NCBI GenBank assembly: GCA_934645175.1
Contig: CAKUDE010000044.1
Coordinates: 1 to 13,912 of the forward strand
DNA: 13,912 nucleotides
Reading direction: 5' to 3'
DNA from: an uncultured Oscillospiraceae bacterium
GTDB lineage: Bacteria; Bacillota; Clostridia; Oscillospirales; Oscillospiraceae
The position numbers were made by a program, and so were the translations under genes. Within the stretch, counting starts at the first letter, position 1. The number at the start of each line of letters is the position of its first letter. The notes beneath the pieces were generated by a model that saw nothing but the letters and a program-made list of their open reading frames with translations, was not told the origin of the DNA and made no database searches. Below are positions 1-6,403 of the stretch, piece by piece.

Positions 1-68
1 GACGACGACAGCATCGAGGTCGCAGAGTATTCCTTCCGCGAGCTTCGTACCTTCCCGGAAAAGGATAA
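1..68 (+). repeat. Direct repeat, 68 bp identical to 3144-3211
   Basis: Read base by base, this segment is identical to the C-terminal coding end of the third lipoprotein gene. Identity stops at base 69, six bases before the end of the stop codon. The repeat may continue upstream of the window. Confidence 0.9.
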
Positions 69-75
69 TACATAA
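1..75 (+). CDS. 3' end of a fourth array lipoprotein gene (partial, start outside window)
   Basis: An open frame enters the window at base 1 and stops at TAA 73-75. It encodes 24 residues beginning DDDSIEVAEYSFRELRTF. The first 22 codons match the end of the third complete lipoprotein gene (2169-3224) at the protein level, and bases 1-68 equal 3144-3211 exactly. This is therefore the tail of another member of the same tandem family, so the array has at least four copies and extends upstream. The last two codons and the following bases differ from copy 3, where the gene ends KDKEAE and runs into a terminator. Here a ribosome binding site and the next copy follow after 43 bp. Function is unknown. 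The frame and stop are certain; the rest of the gene cannot be seen. Confidence 0.8.
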   Translation, partial: DDDSIEVAEYSFRELRTFPEKDNT

Positions 76-118
76 CATTGCGTAAATGTGAGACGCGCTC
101 AGAAAAGGAGGATGATGC

Positions 119-1105
119 ATGAAACGACGATACTTTGCCATATTCCTGACGATTTTGCTCCTCTTACTTCTCTGCGCGTGTGCGCCGTCGGAGGGGCAGA
201 CGGAGCCGACGAGGCTGACTGCACCGCCTCCAACGACGGTGCCTCCCACCACGCTCAGTCAGAAAGAAAAGGCGTTAGAGGGAATCGGGACGATCTGTGA
301 CATTGCAAAATACGGCGACGGTTATTTGCTTCTGACGCATACCGGGCTTTACACCGTGGACAAAAACCTTGAAAACCGCCAATTTCTCGACGACCCGGCG
401 AATAAGCCTTTTGTTGAAAAAGAACCCGGTACACTCTTTGAACGCCTGAGCTATAGACCGAATTATGAGGAAAACTTTTTTTACAGGCTGAACGTTACCT
501 CAAAGGGAATCTTCTATATCTGCGGCCCTACGAATTCCTATTATTTTTGCGGTGAAGAAACCAAATTTGAAGAAGGATTCGAGTTTTTCGGTATGGAAGA
601 ATACGACGGCTCACTCTATGTGCTTTGGAAGAAGAACCCCGGTTGGGCGCAATGGCATGTATATCTGGAGAAAGACGGGAAATTGACGGAGATCGATCGC
701 TATATTGACCGAATGGTCTGGGTGAATGGTAAGCTGTGCCTGTCCGGCACAACAGGGCTCTTTGAGATAAGTCGGGACGGTACGACTGGTGAAAGAATCG
801 GAGACGTACTGGAAAGAGAGTGGTGCGCAAACATGGACGGGAGGTATCGTTATTGCCTCGAGTACATTTATGAGTATGAGGACGAAGAACCCGATCCCTC
901 CGGAGTCGTCATCTCGCACCGTATTCTAGTTGAGATTAAGCTGAGCAGAAGTGATGGAACGACGGTCGAGAGACTGGAATGTGCCGAGCTACAGGCTGAT
1001 GTAGCGCACGTCAGGAAAATCCTGTTCATAGACGATAACCACCTTCTGTATTTAGCCGGGACGCATCGGCTTCAGATTGCCGAATTTTCCGTAAAGACCG
1101 GGTAA
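119..1105 (+). CDS. Array lipoprotein, copy 1 (unknown function)
   Basis: A 328-residue predicted lipoprotein that I do not recognise as a named family. The start is fixed by AAAGGAGG at about 104-111, seven bases before ATG. The signal has basic KRR, a run of hydrophobic residues, and lipobox LCAC with Cys21 as the likely lipidated residue. A Pro/Thr-rich linker at about residues 30-50 would let the domain stand off the membrane through the cell wall. The first folded segment starts with GIGTICDIAKYGDGYLLLTH. Short G-x-L and GLY/GLF-type strands recur (for example YDGSLYVLW and NGKLCLSGTTGLFEI), suggesting a beta-rich, possibly propeller-like domain; that is inference. The C-terminus has the family motif DDNHLL...IAEF. 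Residues about 14-146 are nearly identical to copy 2; the rest is diverged. No promoter is visible, so it is probably transcribed from upstream with the whole array. Confidence 0.85.
   Translation: MKRRYFAIFLTILLLLLLCACAPSEGQTEPTRLTAPPPTTVPPTTLSQKEKALEGIGTICDIAKYGDGYLLLTHTGLYTVDKNLENRQFLDDPANKPFVEKEPGTLFERLSYRPNYEENFFYRLNVTSKGIFYICGPTNSYYFCGEETKFEEGFEFFGMEEYDGSLYVLWKKNPGWAQWHVYLEKDGKLTEIDRYIDRMVWVNGKLCLSGTTGLFEISRDGTTGERIGDVLEREWCANMDGRYRYCLEYIYEYEDEEPDPSGVVISHRILVEIKLSRSDGTTVERLECAELQADVAHVRKILFIDDNHLLYLAGTHRLQIAEFSVKTG
157..556 (+). repeat. 400 bp near-identical block shared with 1166-1565
   Basis: Alignment by eye with a constant offset of 1009 gives no gaps and about 22 differences, roughly 94-95% identity. 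Both sides diverge: the first dozen codons upstream differ, and identity ends abruptly after the CGE codons. It covers the end of the signal peptide, the linker and the first part of the exported domain. A recent gene conversion or unequal crossover tract is the simplest explanation. Confidence 0.85.
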
Positions 1106-1130
1106 ACAGGACAGAAAGGGGGAATGACCA

Positions 1131-2108
1131 ATGAAACACAGAATCATGCTGACTGCGTTGGCGCTGCTTCTCTTACTTCTCTGCGCGTGTGCGCCGTCGG
1201 AGGGGCAGACGGAGCCGACGAGGCTGACTGCACCGCCTCCAACGACGGCGCCTCCCACCACGCTCGGTCAGAAAGAAAAAGCGTTAGAGGGAATCGGGAC
1301 GATCTGTGACATTGCAAAGTACGGGGACGGTTATCTTCTTCTGACGCATACCGGGCTTTACACCGTGGACAAAAACCTTGAAAACCGCCAATTTCTCGAC
1401 GACCCGGCGAACAAGCCTTTTATTGAAAAAGAACCCGGCACGCTCTTTGAACGCCTGAGCTATAGACCGAATTATGAGGAAAACTTTTTTTACGGGCTGA
1501 TCGTCACCTCAAAAGGGATTTTCTATATTTGCAAGCCTACGAATTCCTATTATTTTTGCGGTGAACCGACAGAGCTCCGAAGGAATTTCAGATTTACACC
1601 AATGGAATACGAAGGGTCTCTCTATATGCTGTGGGTCAACTACTATGACCCACAGGATATTTTCTTATCAAAAGACGGTGTAGAACAGGAGATTGACCTG
1701 GATCTTCCCTGCTTTTACTGGTTTGACGGGAAGCTCTGCCTGGGTGGTCCTGCCGGACTCTATGCGATCGGAGAGAATGGCCTTCCGGGCGAACGGCTCG
1801 GAGACAGCCCGGACGATAGCTTGCTTGCGAGGCCGGTAGGAGACTACCGATATTTTCTGGATTTCGAATACGAAGAATACGTCTATGAGGATGAACTCGG
1901 ATACGAACGTATCGGTTCTCTCGTAGTCGATATTATTTTCACTCGTTCCAATGGGGAGACGGTCGAGAGGCTGAGCTGCGGACGGTTACGGGAAGCGGCC
2001 TGCGAAAACATGATCAAAATCTGGTTTGTTGTGGATGACAGTCATCTTGTGCTTCTGAGAAACGATAATTCCGCAGAAATCGCAGAGTTTTTCGTGATGA
2101 CGGAATAG
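1131..2108 (+). CDS. Array lipoprotein, copy 2 (unknown function)
   Basis: A 325-residue predicted lipoprotein, paralogue of the genes on both sides. The start follows AAAGGGGG (about 1115-1122) and begins MKHRIM. The lipobox is LCAC with Cys20, then a Pro/Thr linker and the segment GIGTICDIAKYGDGYLLLTH. To about residue 145 it nearly copies copy 1. From ELRRNFRFTPMEYEGSLYML on it diverges strongly while keeping the same spacing of motifs: GKLCLGGPAGLY, an acidic Tyr-rich stretch (YEEYVYEDELGYE), a [ST]NGETVERLSC block, and the C-terminal VVDDSHLVLLRNDNSAEIAE. It lies 25 bp after copy 1, so the two are surely co-transcribed. A surface-exposed binding or decoy role is possible, but nothing in the sequence fixes a function. 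Confidence 0.85.
   Translation: MKHRIMLTALALLLLLLCACAPSEGQTEPTRLTAPPPTTAPPTTLGQKEKALEGIGTICDIAKYGDGYLLLTHTGLYTVDKNLENRQFLDDPANKPFIEKEPGTLFERLSYRPNYEENFFYGLIVTSKGIFYICKPTNSYYFCGEPTELRRNFRFTPMEYEGSLYMLWVNYYDPQDIFLSKDGVEQEIDLDLPCFYWFDGKLCLGGPAGLYAIGENGLPGERLGDSPDDSLLARPVGDYRYFLDFEYEEYVYEDELGYERIGSLVVDIIFTRSNGETVERLSCGRLREAACENMIKIWFVVDDSHLVLLRNDNSAEIAEFFVMTE
1166..1565 (+). repeat. 400 bp near-identical block shared with 157-556
   Basis: Second member of the gap-free repeat pair described at 157-556. The differences are a mix of silent and amino-acid-changing sites, with three clustered changes at the codon after YIC (Gly against Lys) close to the 3' boundary. Confidence 0.85.
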
Positions 2109-2168
2109 CCGCTCTGATGCAATCGTGATATCGGCACACTTTGAAATCGGACTAAAGGAGGAAAACTC

Positions 2169-3224
2169 ATGAAAAAAGTGCTTCTGCTACTTCTCTGCTG
2201 CCTGCTTCTCTTACTTCTCTGTGCCTGTGCGCCGTCGGAGGGACAGACGGAGCCGACACGGTTGACTGCGCCGCCGACGGTTCCTCCTACGACGGAGGGC
2301 CCGATGACGGAGGCGTTGACCGGAATTGGAACAATCTGTGACATTGCAAAGTACGGCGACAGTTATATCATCCTGACCCATTCCGGGCTTTACCTGCTGG
2401 ATGAGAACTTCTCCAACCGCCGCAGCGCCGGGGAGCAGTGGGAAAAGCTCTTCGCAACGAGGGACGACGACGGCTTTTGGGAGCGCCTGAGTTGGAATAT
2501 CGACGAAAAACCGCGCCTGTTCCATTATTTAACGGTCACATCGAAGGGCGTGTTTTTTCGCTATGCTACTACATGGCGTTACGGGGCTTTCTTTGAGGGT
2601 GAAAAACAGCGTGTTATCGGTTGGAAAGAAACTGAAACAGGACGTGTGGAAATCGGCAAGGGCTCATACTATGAATTCACGGAGTACAACGGGCATCTGT
2701 TCGGCGCCCTCGGAAATCTGATGTATGTGGATAACGAGGGAGTCTGCATTTTCCCGTCCAGAGACGGTGCACACTTCTTTATCAAAATGAACGGCAATCT
2801 TTATATCTATGATCCGGAACTGGATACCACCATTTACAAGCCCGGAGACGTTCGCCCCATTCCCAAATCGGACATCTATCTGTTTAATGAAAAAGGAGAA
2901 TACGAGTGGGTCTCCGAAGGCTGGGGGGAGTTTTCGCTCTATGCGGATTACGATAAATACTGCTACTATATGCAGAACATCGACCGGTACAACGAAAACG
3001 GCGAGAAAGAAACGGAATTCTGCCTTGTGCGGACGGACGGAACGACGCACGAGATCATGAACTGTTCCGCGCTGGGCGGCAACAGCGGCGCGGCGATCCT
3101 GCGTTTTTTGGTCAAGGACGACAGCCATATCGTGATCCTTCGGGACGACGACAGCATCGAGGTCGCAGAGTATTCCTTCCGCGAGCTTCGTACCTTCCCG
3201 GAAAAGGATAAGGAAGCGGAGTAA
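2169..3224 (+). CDS. Array lipoprotein, copy 3 (unknown function, most diverged)
   Basis: A 351-residue predicted lipoprotein, the last and most diverged complete member of the array. The start follows AAAGGAGG (about 2154-2161), seven bases before ATG. The signal is a long Leu/Cys-rich stretch ending LCAC with Cys20 as the likely lipidated residue. The linker is shorter (TAPPTVPPTTEG), followed by GIGTICDIAKYGDSYIILTH, which is the family core. The middle is unrelated at first sight to copies 1 and 2 and is rich in Tyr, Asp and Gly with strand-like repeats such as YNGHLFGALGNLMYV and MNGNLYIYD. The end keeps RTDGTTHEIMNC and VKDDSHIVILRDDDSIEVAE, and its last coding part is identical to the partial gene at 1-75. 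It sits 60 bp after copy 2, with no convincing promoter in the gap, and 8 bp before a terminator. Role unknown; exported membrane-anchored protein is the only safe call. Confidence 0.85.
   Translation: MKKVLLLLLCCLLLLLLCACAPSEGQTEPTRLTAPPTVPPTTEGPMTEALTGIGTICDIAKYGDSYIILTHSGLYLLDENFSNRRSAGEQWEKLFATRDDDGFWERLSWNIDEKPRLFHYLTVTSKGVFFRYATTWRYGAFFEGEKQRVIGWKETETGRVEIGKGSYYEFTEYNGHLFGALGNLMYVDNEGVCIFPSRDGAHFFIKMNGNLYIYDPELDTTIYKPGDVRPIPKSDIYLFNEKGEYEWVSEGWGEFSLYADYDKYCYYMQNIDRYNENGEKETEFCLVRTDGTTHEIMNCSALGGNSGAAILRFLVKDDSHIVILRDDDSIEVAEYSFRELRTFPEKDKEAE
3144..3211 (+). repeat. Direct repeat, 68 bp identical to 1-68
   Basis: C-terminal coding end of copy 3, identical to the end of the truncated copy at the window edge. 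After base 3211 the two diverge at once, so the two genes end in different residues and different downstream sequence. Confidence 0.9.
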
Positions 3225-3232
3225 TATGGACG

Positions 3233-3264
3233 AAAACGGTTCTCCCGGGAGGGAGAACCGTTTT
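3233..3264. terminator. Bidirectional intrinsic terminator between converging genes
   Basis: A perfect 14 bp stem, AAAACGGTTCTCCC (3233-3246) against GGGAGAACCGTTTT (3251-3264), with loop GGGA. It reads with a terminal T run in both directions, so it can end the lipoprotein array on the plus strand and the carboxypeptidase operon on the minus strand. It begins 8 bp after the array's last stop codon and lies 73 bp beyond the minus-strand gene's stop. Confidence 0.9.
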
Positions 3265-3336
3265 GTATATGTGCCCTCCTCGTAACGGTGTACGGGAGTG
3301 GCAGATGATGCTGCCGTATGGCACGCAGGCAATATG

Positions 3337-4482
3337 TCAACCCATACAGAGTTTCCGAAGCAGGCGAACCGTCAGCTCCCACCAGCTCAACCGCTCGACG
3401 GCGGCGGGAGCAACGATCGCAATTTCCGCAAGCACGCCTGCATCCGTTTCCAGCGTCAGCGTGCCCACCTGTTGACCTGCCTGCACGGGTGCCGTCAGTT
3501 CCGGAAGCGTTGTTACGGTGCGTTTTACCCGTGCCTGTATGCCTTTTTCCACCAGCAGCGGATCGGTTTTCTGCAGAACAGGCTGCACAAAGCTCTGCCG
3601 TCCCAGCTTGACGGGGATGGCCTCAAGCGCGTCGTCCGTTTCGGCACGGACGAGCGCATAATTCGCAAAGCCGTAATCCAAAAGCGCTTTCGCGGATTGG
3701 AAACGTTCCGGTGAGCTGGCGCAATGCAGCACGACCGCGACCAGCTCAATGCCGTCGCGCTCTGCGCTGGCGGAGATACAATGTCCGGCCTTTGAGGTGT
3801 AGCCGGTTTTCAGGCCGGTCGTTCCGGCGTAGAACCGGACGAGCTTGTTTGTGTTCGACAGGCCGAACTTGCCGCCGCGCACGGTGTCCATCCAGATCGT
3901 CGTGTATTTTTTGATGGCGGAATGTTTCAGCAGCGCACGCGACATGATTGCAATGTCACGGGCGGTCGTCAGATGCTCGGCGGCGTTCTCGCCGTCATCC
4001 AGGCCGGTGCAGTTGACAAAATGCGTGTTGTTCATCTCCAGCTCGGCGGCGCGGCGATTCATCAGCTCTACAAAGGCGGCTTCACTGCCCGCAATATGCT
4101 CCGCCAGCGCCGTGGCGCAGTCATTTGCCGAGCTGACGACGACGGACTTGAGCATTTCGTCCATGGTCATCTGCTCGCCCGGCTCCAGGTAGACCTGGCT
4201 GCCGCCCTTGGCGGCGGCTGCTTCGGAGGCCGTTACCACGTCATCCCAGCCGATTCGCCCGGAATCAAGCGCCTCCATGACCAACAGCAGCGTCATCACC
4301 TTTGTTACCGATGCCGGCGGGCGCTTTTCGTCGGCATTTTTTTCAAACAGTACCGTTCCGGTGGCAACGTCCATCAAAATTGCATTCGGCGCAGCGATTT
4401 CCGGTCCGGCAGCGTGCGCCGCCAGACAGCACGGCAGCAGCATTGCGGCGGCCAAAATCAGGCTGAGCAGTCGTTTTTTCAT
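3337..4482 (-). CDS. dacA: D-alanyl-D-alanine carboxypeptidase (DacA/PBP5 family)
   Basis: A 381-residue exported serine carboxypeptidase of peptidase family S11 that trims the terminal D-Ala from peptidoglycan stem peptides, limiting cross-linking. Residues 1-25 form a signal peptide (KKR, hydrophobic core, AHA cleavage region). All three penicillin-binding motifs are present: SVTK with nucleophile Ser58 and Lys61, SAN at 118-120, and KTG at 225-227. The second half matches a PBP5 C-terminal beta domain (about 255-360). The tail SWWELTVRLLRKLCMG looks like the amphipathic membrane anchor usual in this family. The length is typical. The start is supported by GGAGGGG on the minus strand (about 4490-4496). 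It lies 67 bp downstream of the HPr-like gene and is probably co-transcribed with it. The exact paralogue (DacA, DacB or DacF type) cannot be told apart here; the symbol is a family label. Confidence 0.93.
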   Translation of the reverse strand: MKKRLLSLILAAAMLLPCCLAAHAAGPEIAAPNAILMDVATGTVLFEKNADEKRPPASVTKVMTLLLVMEALDSGRIGWDDVVTASEAAAAKGGSQVYLEPGEQMTMDEMLKSVVVSSANDCATALAEHIAGSEAAFVELMNRRAAELEMNNTHFVNCTGLDDGENAAEHLTTARDIAIMSRALLKHSAIKKYTTIWMDTVRGGKFGLSNTNKLVRFYAGTTGLKTGYTSKAGHCISASAERDGIELVAVVLHCASSPERFQSAKALLDYGFANYALVRAETDDALEAIPVKLGRQSFVQPVLQKTDPLLVEKGIQARVKRTVTTLPELTAPVQAGQQVGTLTLETDAGVLAEIAIVAPAAVERLSWWELTVRLLRKLCMG

Positions 4483-4549
4483 AAAAAATCCCCTCCGCTT
4501 CCTTTCTGTCAGAAGGATATGAAGCGCAGGGGAAGGCTATGCGGTTTTT

Positions 4550-4768
4550 TCAGACGAGAAACTTGTTTACACAGCGGGCAAAACGCGGGCCGTTGTCGCC
4601 GTCAACGGCGACGCCGATAGGGCCGCTCAGATCGAGCGTAAACAGCTCCATGAAGCTCTTGGCATCGGCGCAGCGACTGCCGTCCGAAAGGGAAATGGCA
4701 TAGGGCTGCAGGCTTGCCAGACAGACAAATTCACGAACCTCATCAAGCGAACGGAAGCGGACGGTCAT
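4550..4768 (-). CDS. Small HPr-like (PtsH/Crh fold) protein lacking the phospho-histidine
   Basis: A 72-residue protein, somewhat shorter than the usual 85-88 residues of HPr. The start at 4768 is preferred over an upstream in-frame ATG (4846) because GGAGG (4776-4780) sits seven bases before it and the extension looks non-coding. Similarity is to the second half of HPr: ISLSDGSRCADAKSFMELFT resembles the strand-turn-helix around HPr Ser46, and LDLSGPIGVAVDGDNG resembles the following strands. The Ser46 position seems kept (Ser38), but no HARP active-site histidine is present near the N-terminus, so it should not carry phosphate from enzyme I. It could be a regulatory, Crh-like protein or a structural relative with another role. 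It is upstream of the carboxypeptidase gene in the same direction. HPr-fold assignment is moderately sure; function is not. Confidence 0.65.
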   Translation of the reverse strand: MTVRFRSLDEVREFVCLASLQPYAISLSDGSRCADAKSFMELFTLDLSGPIGVAVDGDNGPRFARCVNKFLV

Positions 4769-4791
4769 GCGGTTTCCTCCAAAGTTGGGAC

Positions 4792-4820
4792 TATACATTT
4801 TAGAAAAAATGAAGTATAAT
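4792..4820 (+). promoter_or_regulatory. Candidate promoter for mtaB
   Basis: A perfect -10 box TATAAT at 4815-4820 is preceded, after 17 bp, by a weak -35 TATACA (4792-4797). The resulting leader would be about 100 nt before the mtaB start. The 161 bp divergent gap is very AT-rich and holds other -10-like strings (for example TATACT at 4848-4853), so the exact promoter is uncertain. Confidence 0.45.
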
Positions 4821-4846
4821 AGAGCGTTGTTCGGACGTATTGCCAA
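4816..4846 (-). promoter_or_regulatory. Possible promoter for the HPr-like/dacA pair
   Basis: On the minus strand TTGGCA (complement of 4841-4846) is followed after 19 bp by TATTAT (complement of 4816-4821). The spacing is long, so this is only a candidate. It overlaps the plus-strand candidate promoter, which would make the two transcription units compete. Confidence 0.25.
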
Positions 4847-4929
4847 TTATACTATCAGAATATACAAAAAATCAATTCGGTTTTTGTGCAAAATTTTTGC
4901 CGGACCGCCGGATTTTTTTGGAGAAGATT

Positions 4930-6234
4930 ATGAAATTCTATTGTTACACCCTCGGTTGCAAAGTAAACCAATATGAAACACAGGCGATGGAGCAGCTCCT
5001 GACCGCGCTGGGCGCAGAGGCGGGGAGTGAAAACGACTTTGACCTGTGCATTGTCAACACCTGCACCGTCACTGCCGTTGCCGACCGAAAGAACCGCAGC
5101 GTGATCCGCCGTCTGCGCCGTGAGCACCCGGAAGCGGTGCTGGGCGTATGCGGGTGCTATGCACAGATGGAGCCGTCGCAGATCGCCGCGCTCGGGGTGG
5201 ATGTGGTCAGCGGCAGCACGGGCAGGGAGGATTTCGTTCAGAGACTGCTGCAGACGTGGCGCGAGCGCAGCGGTGAGCCGACGATCGTCGTCGATGAGGC
5301 ACTGCGCCGCCGTGATTTTGAGCGGCTGCCTGCAGGCGGATTGGCGGCGCGTACCCGCGCGATGCTGAAGGTGCAGGACGGCTGTACAAATTTCTGCTCT
5401 TACTGCATTATTCCCTATGCGCGCGGACCTGTCCGCTCCCTGCCGGCGGAGGAAGCCGTTGCACAGGCCGCGCAGCTTGCCGCTGAGGGATATCTGGAAA
5501 TTGTCGTGACCGGTATCGAGGTTGCCTCGTGGGGACAGGAGCTGCCCGGGCGTCCGCGCTTTGATTCGCTGATTGCCGCCGTCTGCGCAGCCGCGCCCGG
5601 TGTACGCATCCGCCTCGGCTCGCTTGAGCCGCGTGTGATCGACCACGAATTCTGCCAAGTGCTTTCACGTTTCGGTAATTTCTGCCCGCAGTTCCACCTG
5701 AGTCTGCAATCGGGTAGCGATACCGTGCTCAGGCGGATGCGGCGGAAGTATGATACTGCGCGCTACATGGAATCCGTTTCGCTGCTGCGGGAATACTTCC
5801 CCGGCTGTGCGTTGACGACCGATCTGATTGTCGGCTTTCCCGGCGAGACGGATGAGGAGTTTGCGCAATCGTTGGATTTTGCAAGGCGTGTCGGTTTTGC
5901 GGCGATGCATGTGTTCCCTTATTCCCGTCGGCCGGGGACGCCTGCCGCCGCCATGCCCAGTCAGCTTTCCGCCGCGCAGAAGGCCGAGCGCGCGGCGGCA
6001 GCCTGCGCCGTGGCAAACGAGCTGCGCGCGCGCTTTAACCGCGCACTGCTCGGCACCGTGCAGCAGGTGCTCTTTGAGCAGCCGGAGGGAGACTGCTTTA
6101 CCGGACACGCGCCCTGCGGCGTGAAGGTCTATGCACCCGGCGAGGCGCTGCACAACCGGTTGTGCGACGTTCATATCACTGCGCTGCGTCCGGATGGCGT
6201 GCTCGGGACGCTTGTTGCACCGGACGAGCCTTAA
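4930..6234 (+). CDS. mtaB: tRNA (N6-threonylcarbamoyladenosine-37-C2) methylthiotransferase MtaB
   Basis: A 434-residue radical-SAM methylthiotransferase that converts t6A37 to ms2t6A in tRNAs reading ANN codons. The start at 4930 (MKFYCYTLGCKVNQ) is chosen over an upstream in-frame ATG because family members begin here and GGAGA (4920-4924) precedes it closely. The N-terminal domain has the three cluster cysteines Cys10 (LGCKVNQ), Cys45 (NTCTVT) and Cys76 (CGCYAQ). The radical-SAM CxxxCxxC is CTNFCSYC with Cys152, Cys156 and Cys159. LSLQSGSDTVLRRMRRKY and LIVGFPGETDEEF are family signatures. The last 60 or so residues fit a TRAM RNA-binding domain. The GCKVNQYE and SYCIIPYARGP signatures favour MtaB over MiaB or RimO. 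It stands alone between a divergent pair and the sugar operon; no strong terminator follows, so read-through is possible. Confidence 0.93.
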   Translation: MKFYCYTLGCKVNQYETQAMEQLLTALGAEAGSENDFDLCIVNTCTVTAVADRKNRSVIRRLRREHPEAVLGVCGCYAQMEPSQIAALGVDVVSGSTGREDFVQRLLQTWRERSGEPTIVVDEALRRRDFERLPAGGLAARTRAMLKVQDGCTNFCSYCIIPYARGPVRSLPAEEAVAQAAQLAAEGYLEIVVTGIEVASWGQELPGRPRFDSLIAAVCAAAPGVRIRLGSLEPRVIDHEFCQVLSRFGNFCPQFHLSLQSGSDTVLRRMRRKYDTARYMESVSLLREYFPGCALTTDLIVGFPGETDEEFAQSLDFARRVGFAAMHVFPYSRRPGTPAAAMPSQLSAAQKAERAAAACAVANELRARFNRALLGTVQQVLFEQPEGDCFTGHAPCGVKVYAPGEALHNRLCDVHITALRPDGVLGTLVAPDEP

Positions 6235-6301
6235 AAGTGCACAAAACGGACGTTTACAATTTGTTCAAAGCGTAGATTTTTTCCGGAATAACAAAAAATC
6301 A

Positions 6302-6330
6302 TTGCAAAACTATGAAGGCGACGTTATACT
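6302..6330 (+). promoter_or_regulatory. Promoter of the sugar-uptake operon
   Basis: The -35 box TTGCAA (6302-6307) and -10 box TATACT (6325-6330) are separated by 17 bp. The expected transcription start near 6337 lies just before the palindromic operator and about 67 nt before the binding-protein start. This is a good match to a vegetative sigma-A promoter. Confidence 0.8.
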
Positions 6331-6340
6331 GTTGCCATGA

Positions 6341-6362
6341 GCTTTGGAAACGTTTCCAAAGC
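6341..6362. promoter_or_regulatory. Perfect 22 bp palindrome: LacI-family operator or cre site
   Basis: The left half GCTTTGGAAAC (6341-6351) is the exact reverse complement of the right half GTTTCCAAAGC (6352-6362), with the central CG typical of LacI-family operators. The core TGGAAACGTTTCCA also fits the CcpA catabolite-response consensus. It lies at about +4 to +25 of the predicted start, a position where bound protein would block transcription. The obvious partner is the LacI-type regulator at 9785-10813 in the same operon; CcpA is the alternative, and both could bind. Confidence 0.85.
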
Positions 6363-6403
6363 AAAACGGCGCTACGCCGCACTTTAATTGGAGGAAGAAA
6401 ACA

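Noticed and set aside
2664..3332. A 222-codon minus-strand frame opposite copy 3 of the lipoprotein array
   Set aside because: It overlaps a well-supported lipoprotein gene and the terminator, and has no recognisable protein features.
3700..3720. Second LacI-like operator (TTGGAAACGTTCC) inside dacA
   Set aside because: It is not a true palindrome, lies deep in a coding region and has no promoter nearby; chance resemblance.
3922..4620. A 232-codon plus-strand frame opposite dacA
   Set aside because: It is a shadow of the carboxypeptidase gene, which carries all three catalytic motifs on the other strand.
4769..4846. In-frame upstream start for the HPr-like gene
   Set aside because: GGAGG sits seven bases before the 4768 start, and the extension covers the AT-rich divergent promoter region.
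4840..4929. In-frame upstream start for mtaB
   Set aside because: MtaB proteins begin with the short MxxxYxTLGCKVNQ segment, which starts at 4930 just after GGAGA.
6275..6300. Inverted repeat GATTTTTT/AAAAAATC as a terminator for mtaB
   Set aside because: The stem is only A-T rich, has a ten-base loop and no following T run, so it is unlikely to terminate efficiently.
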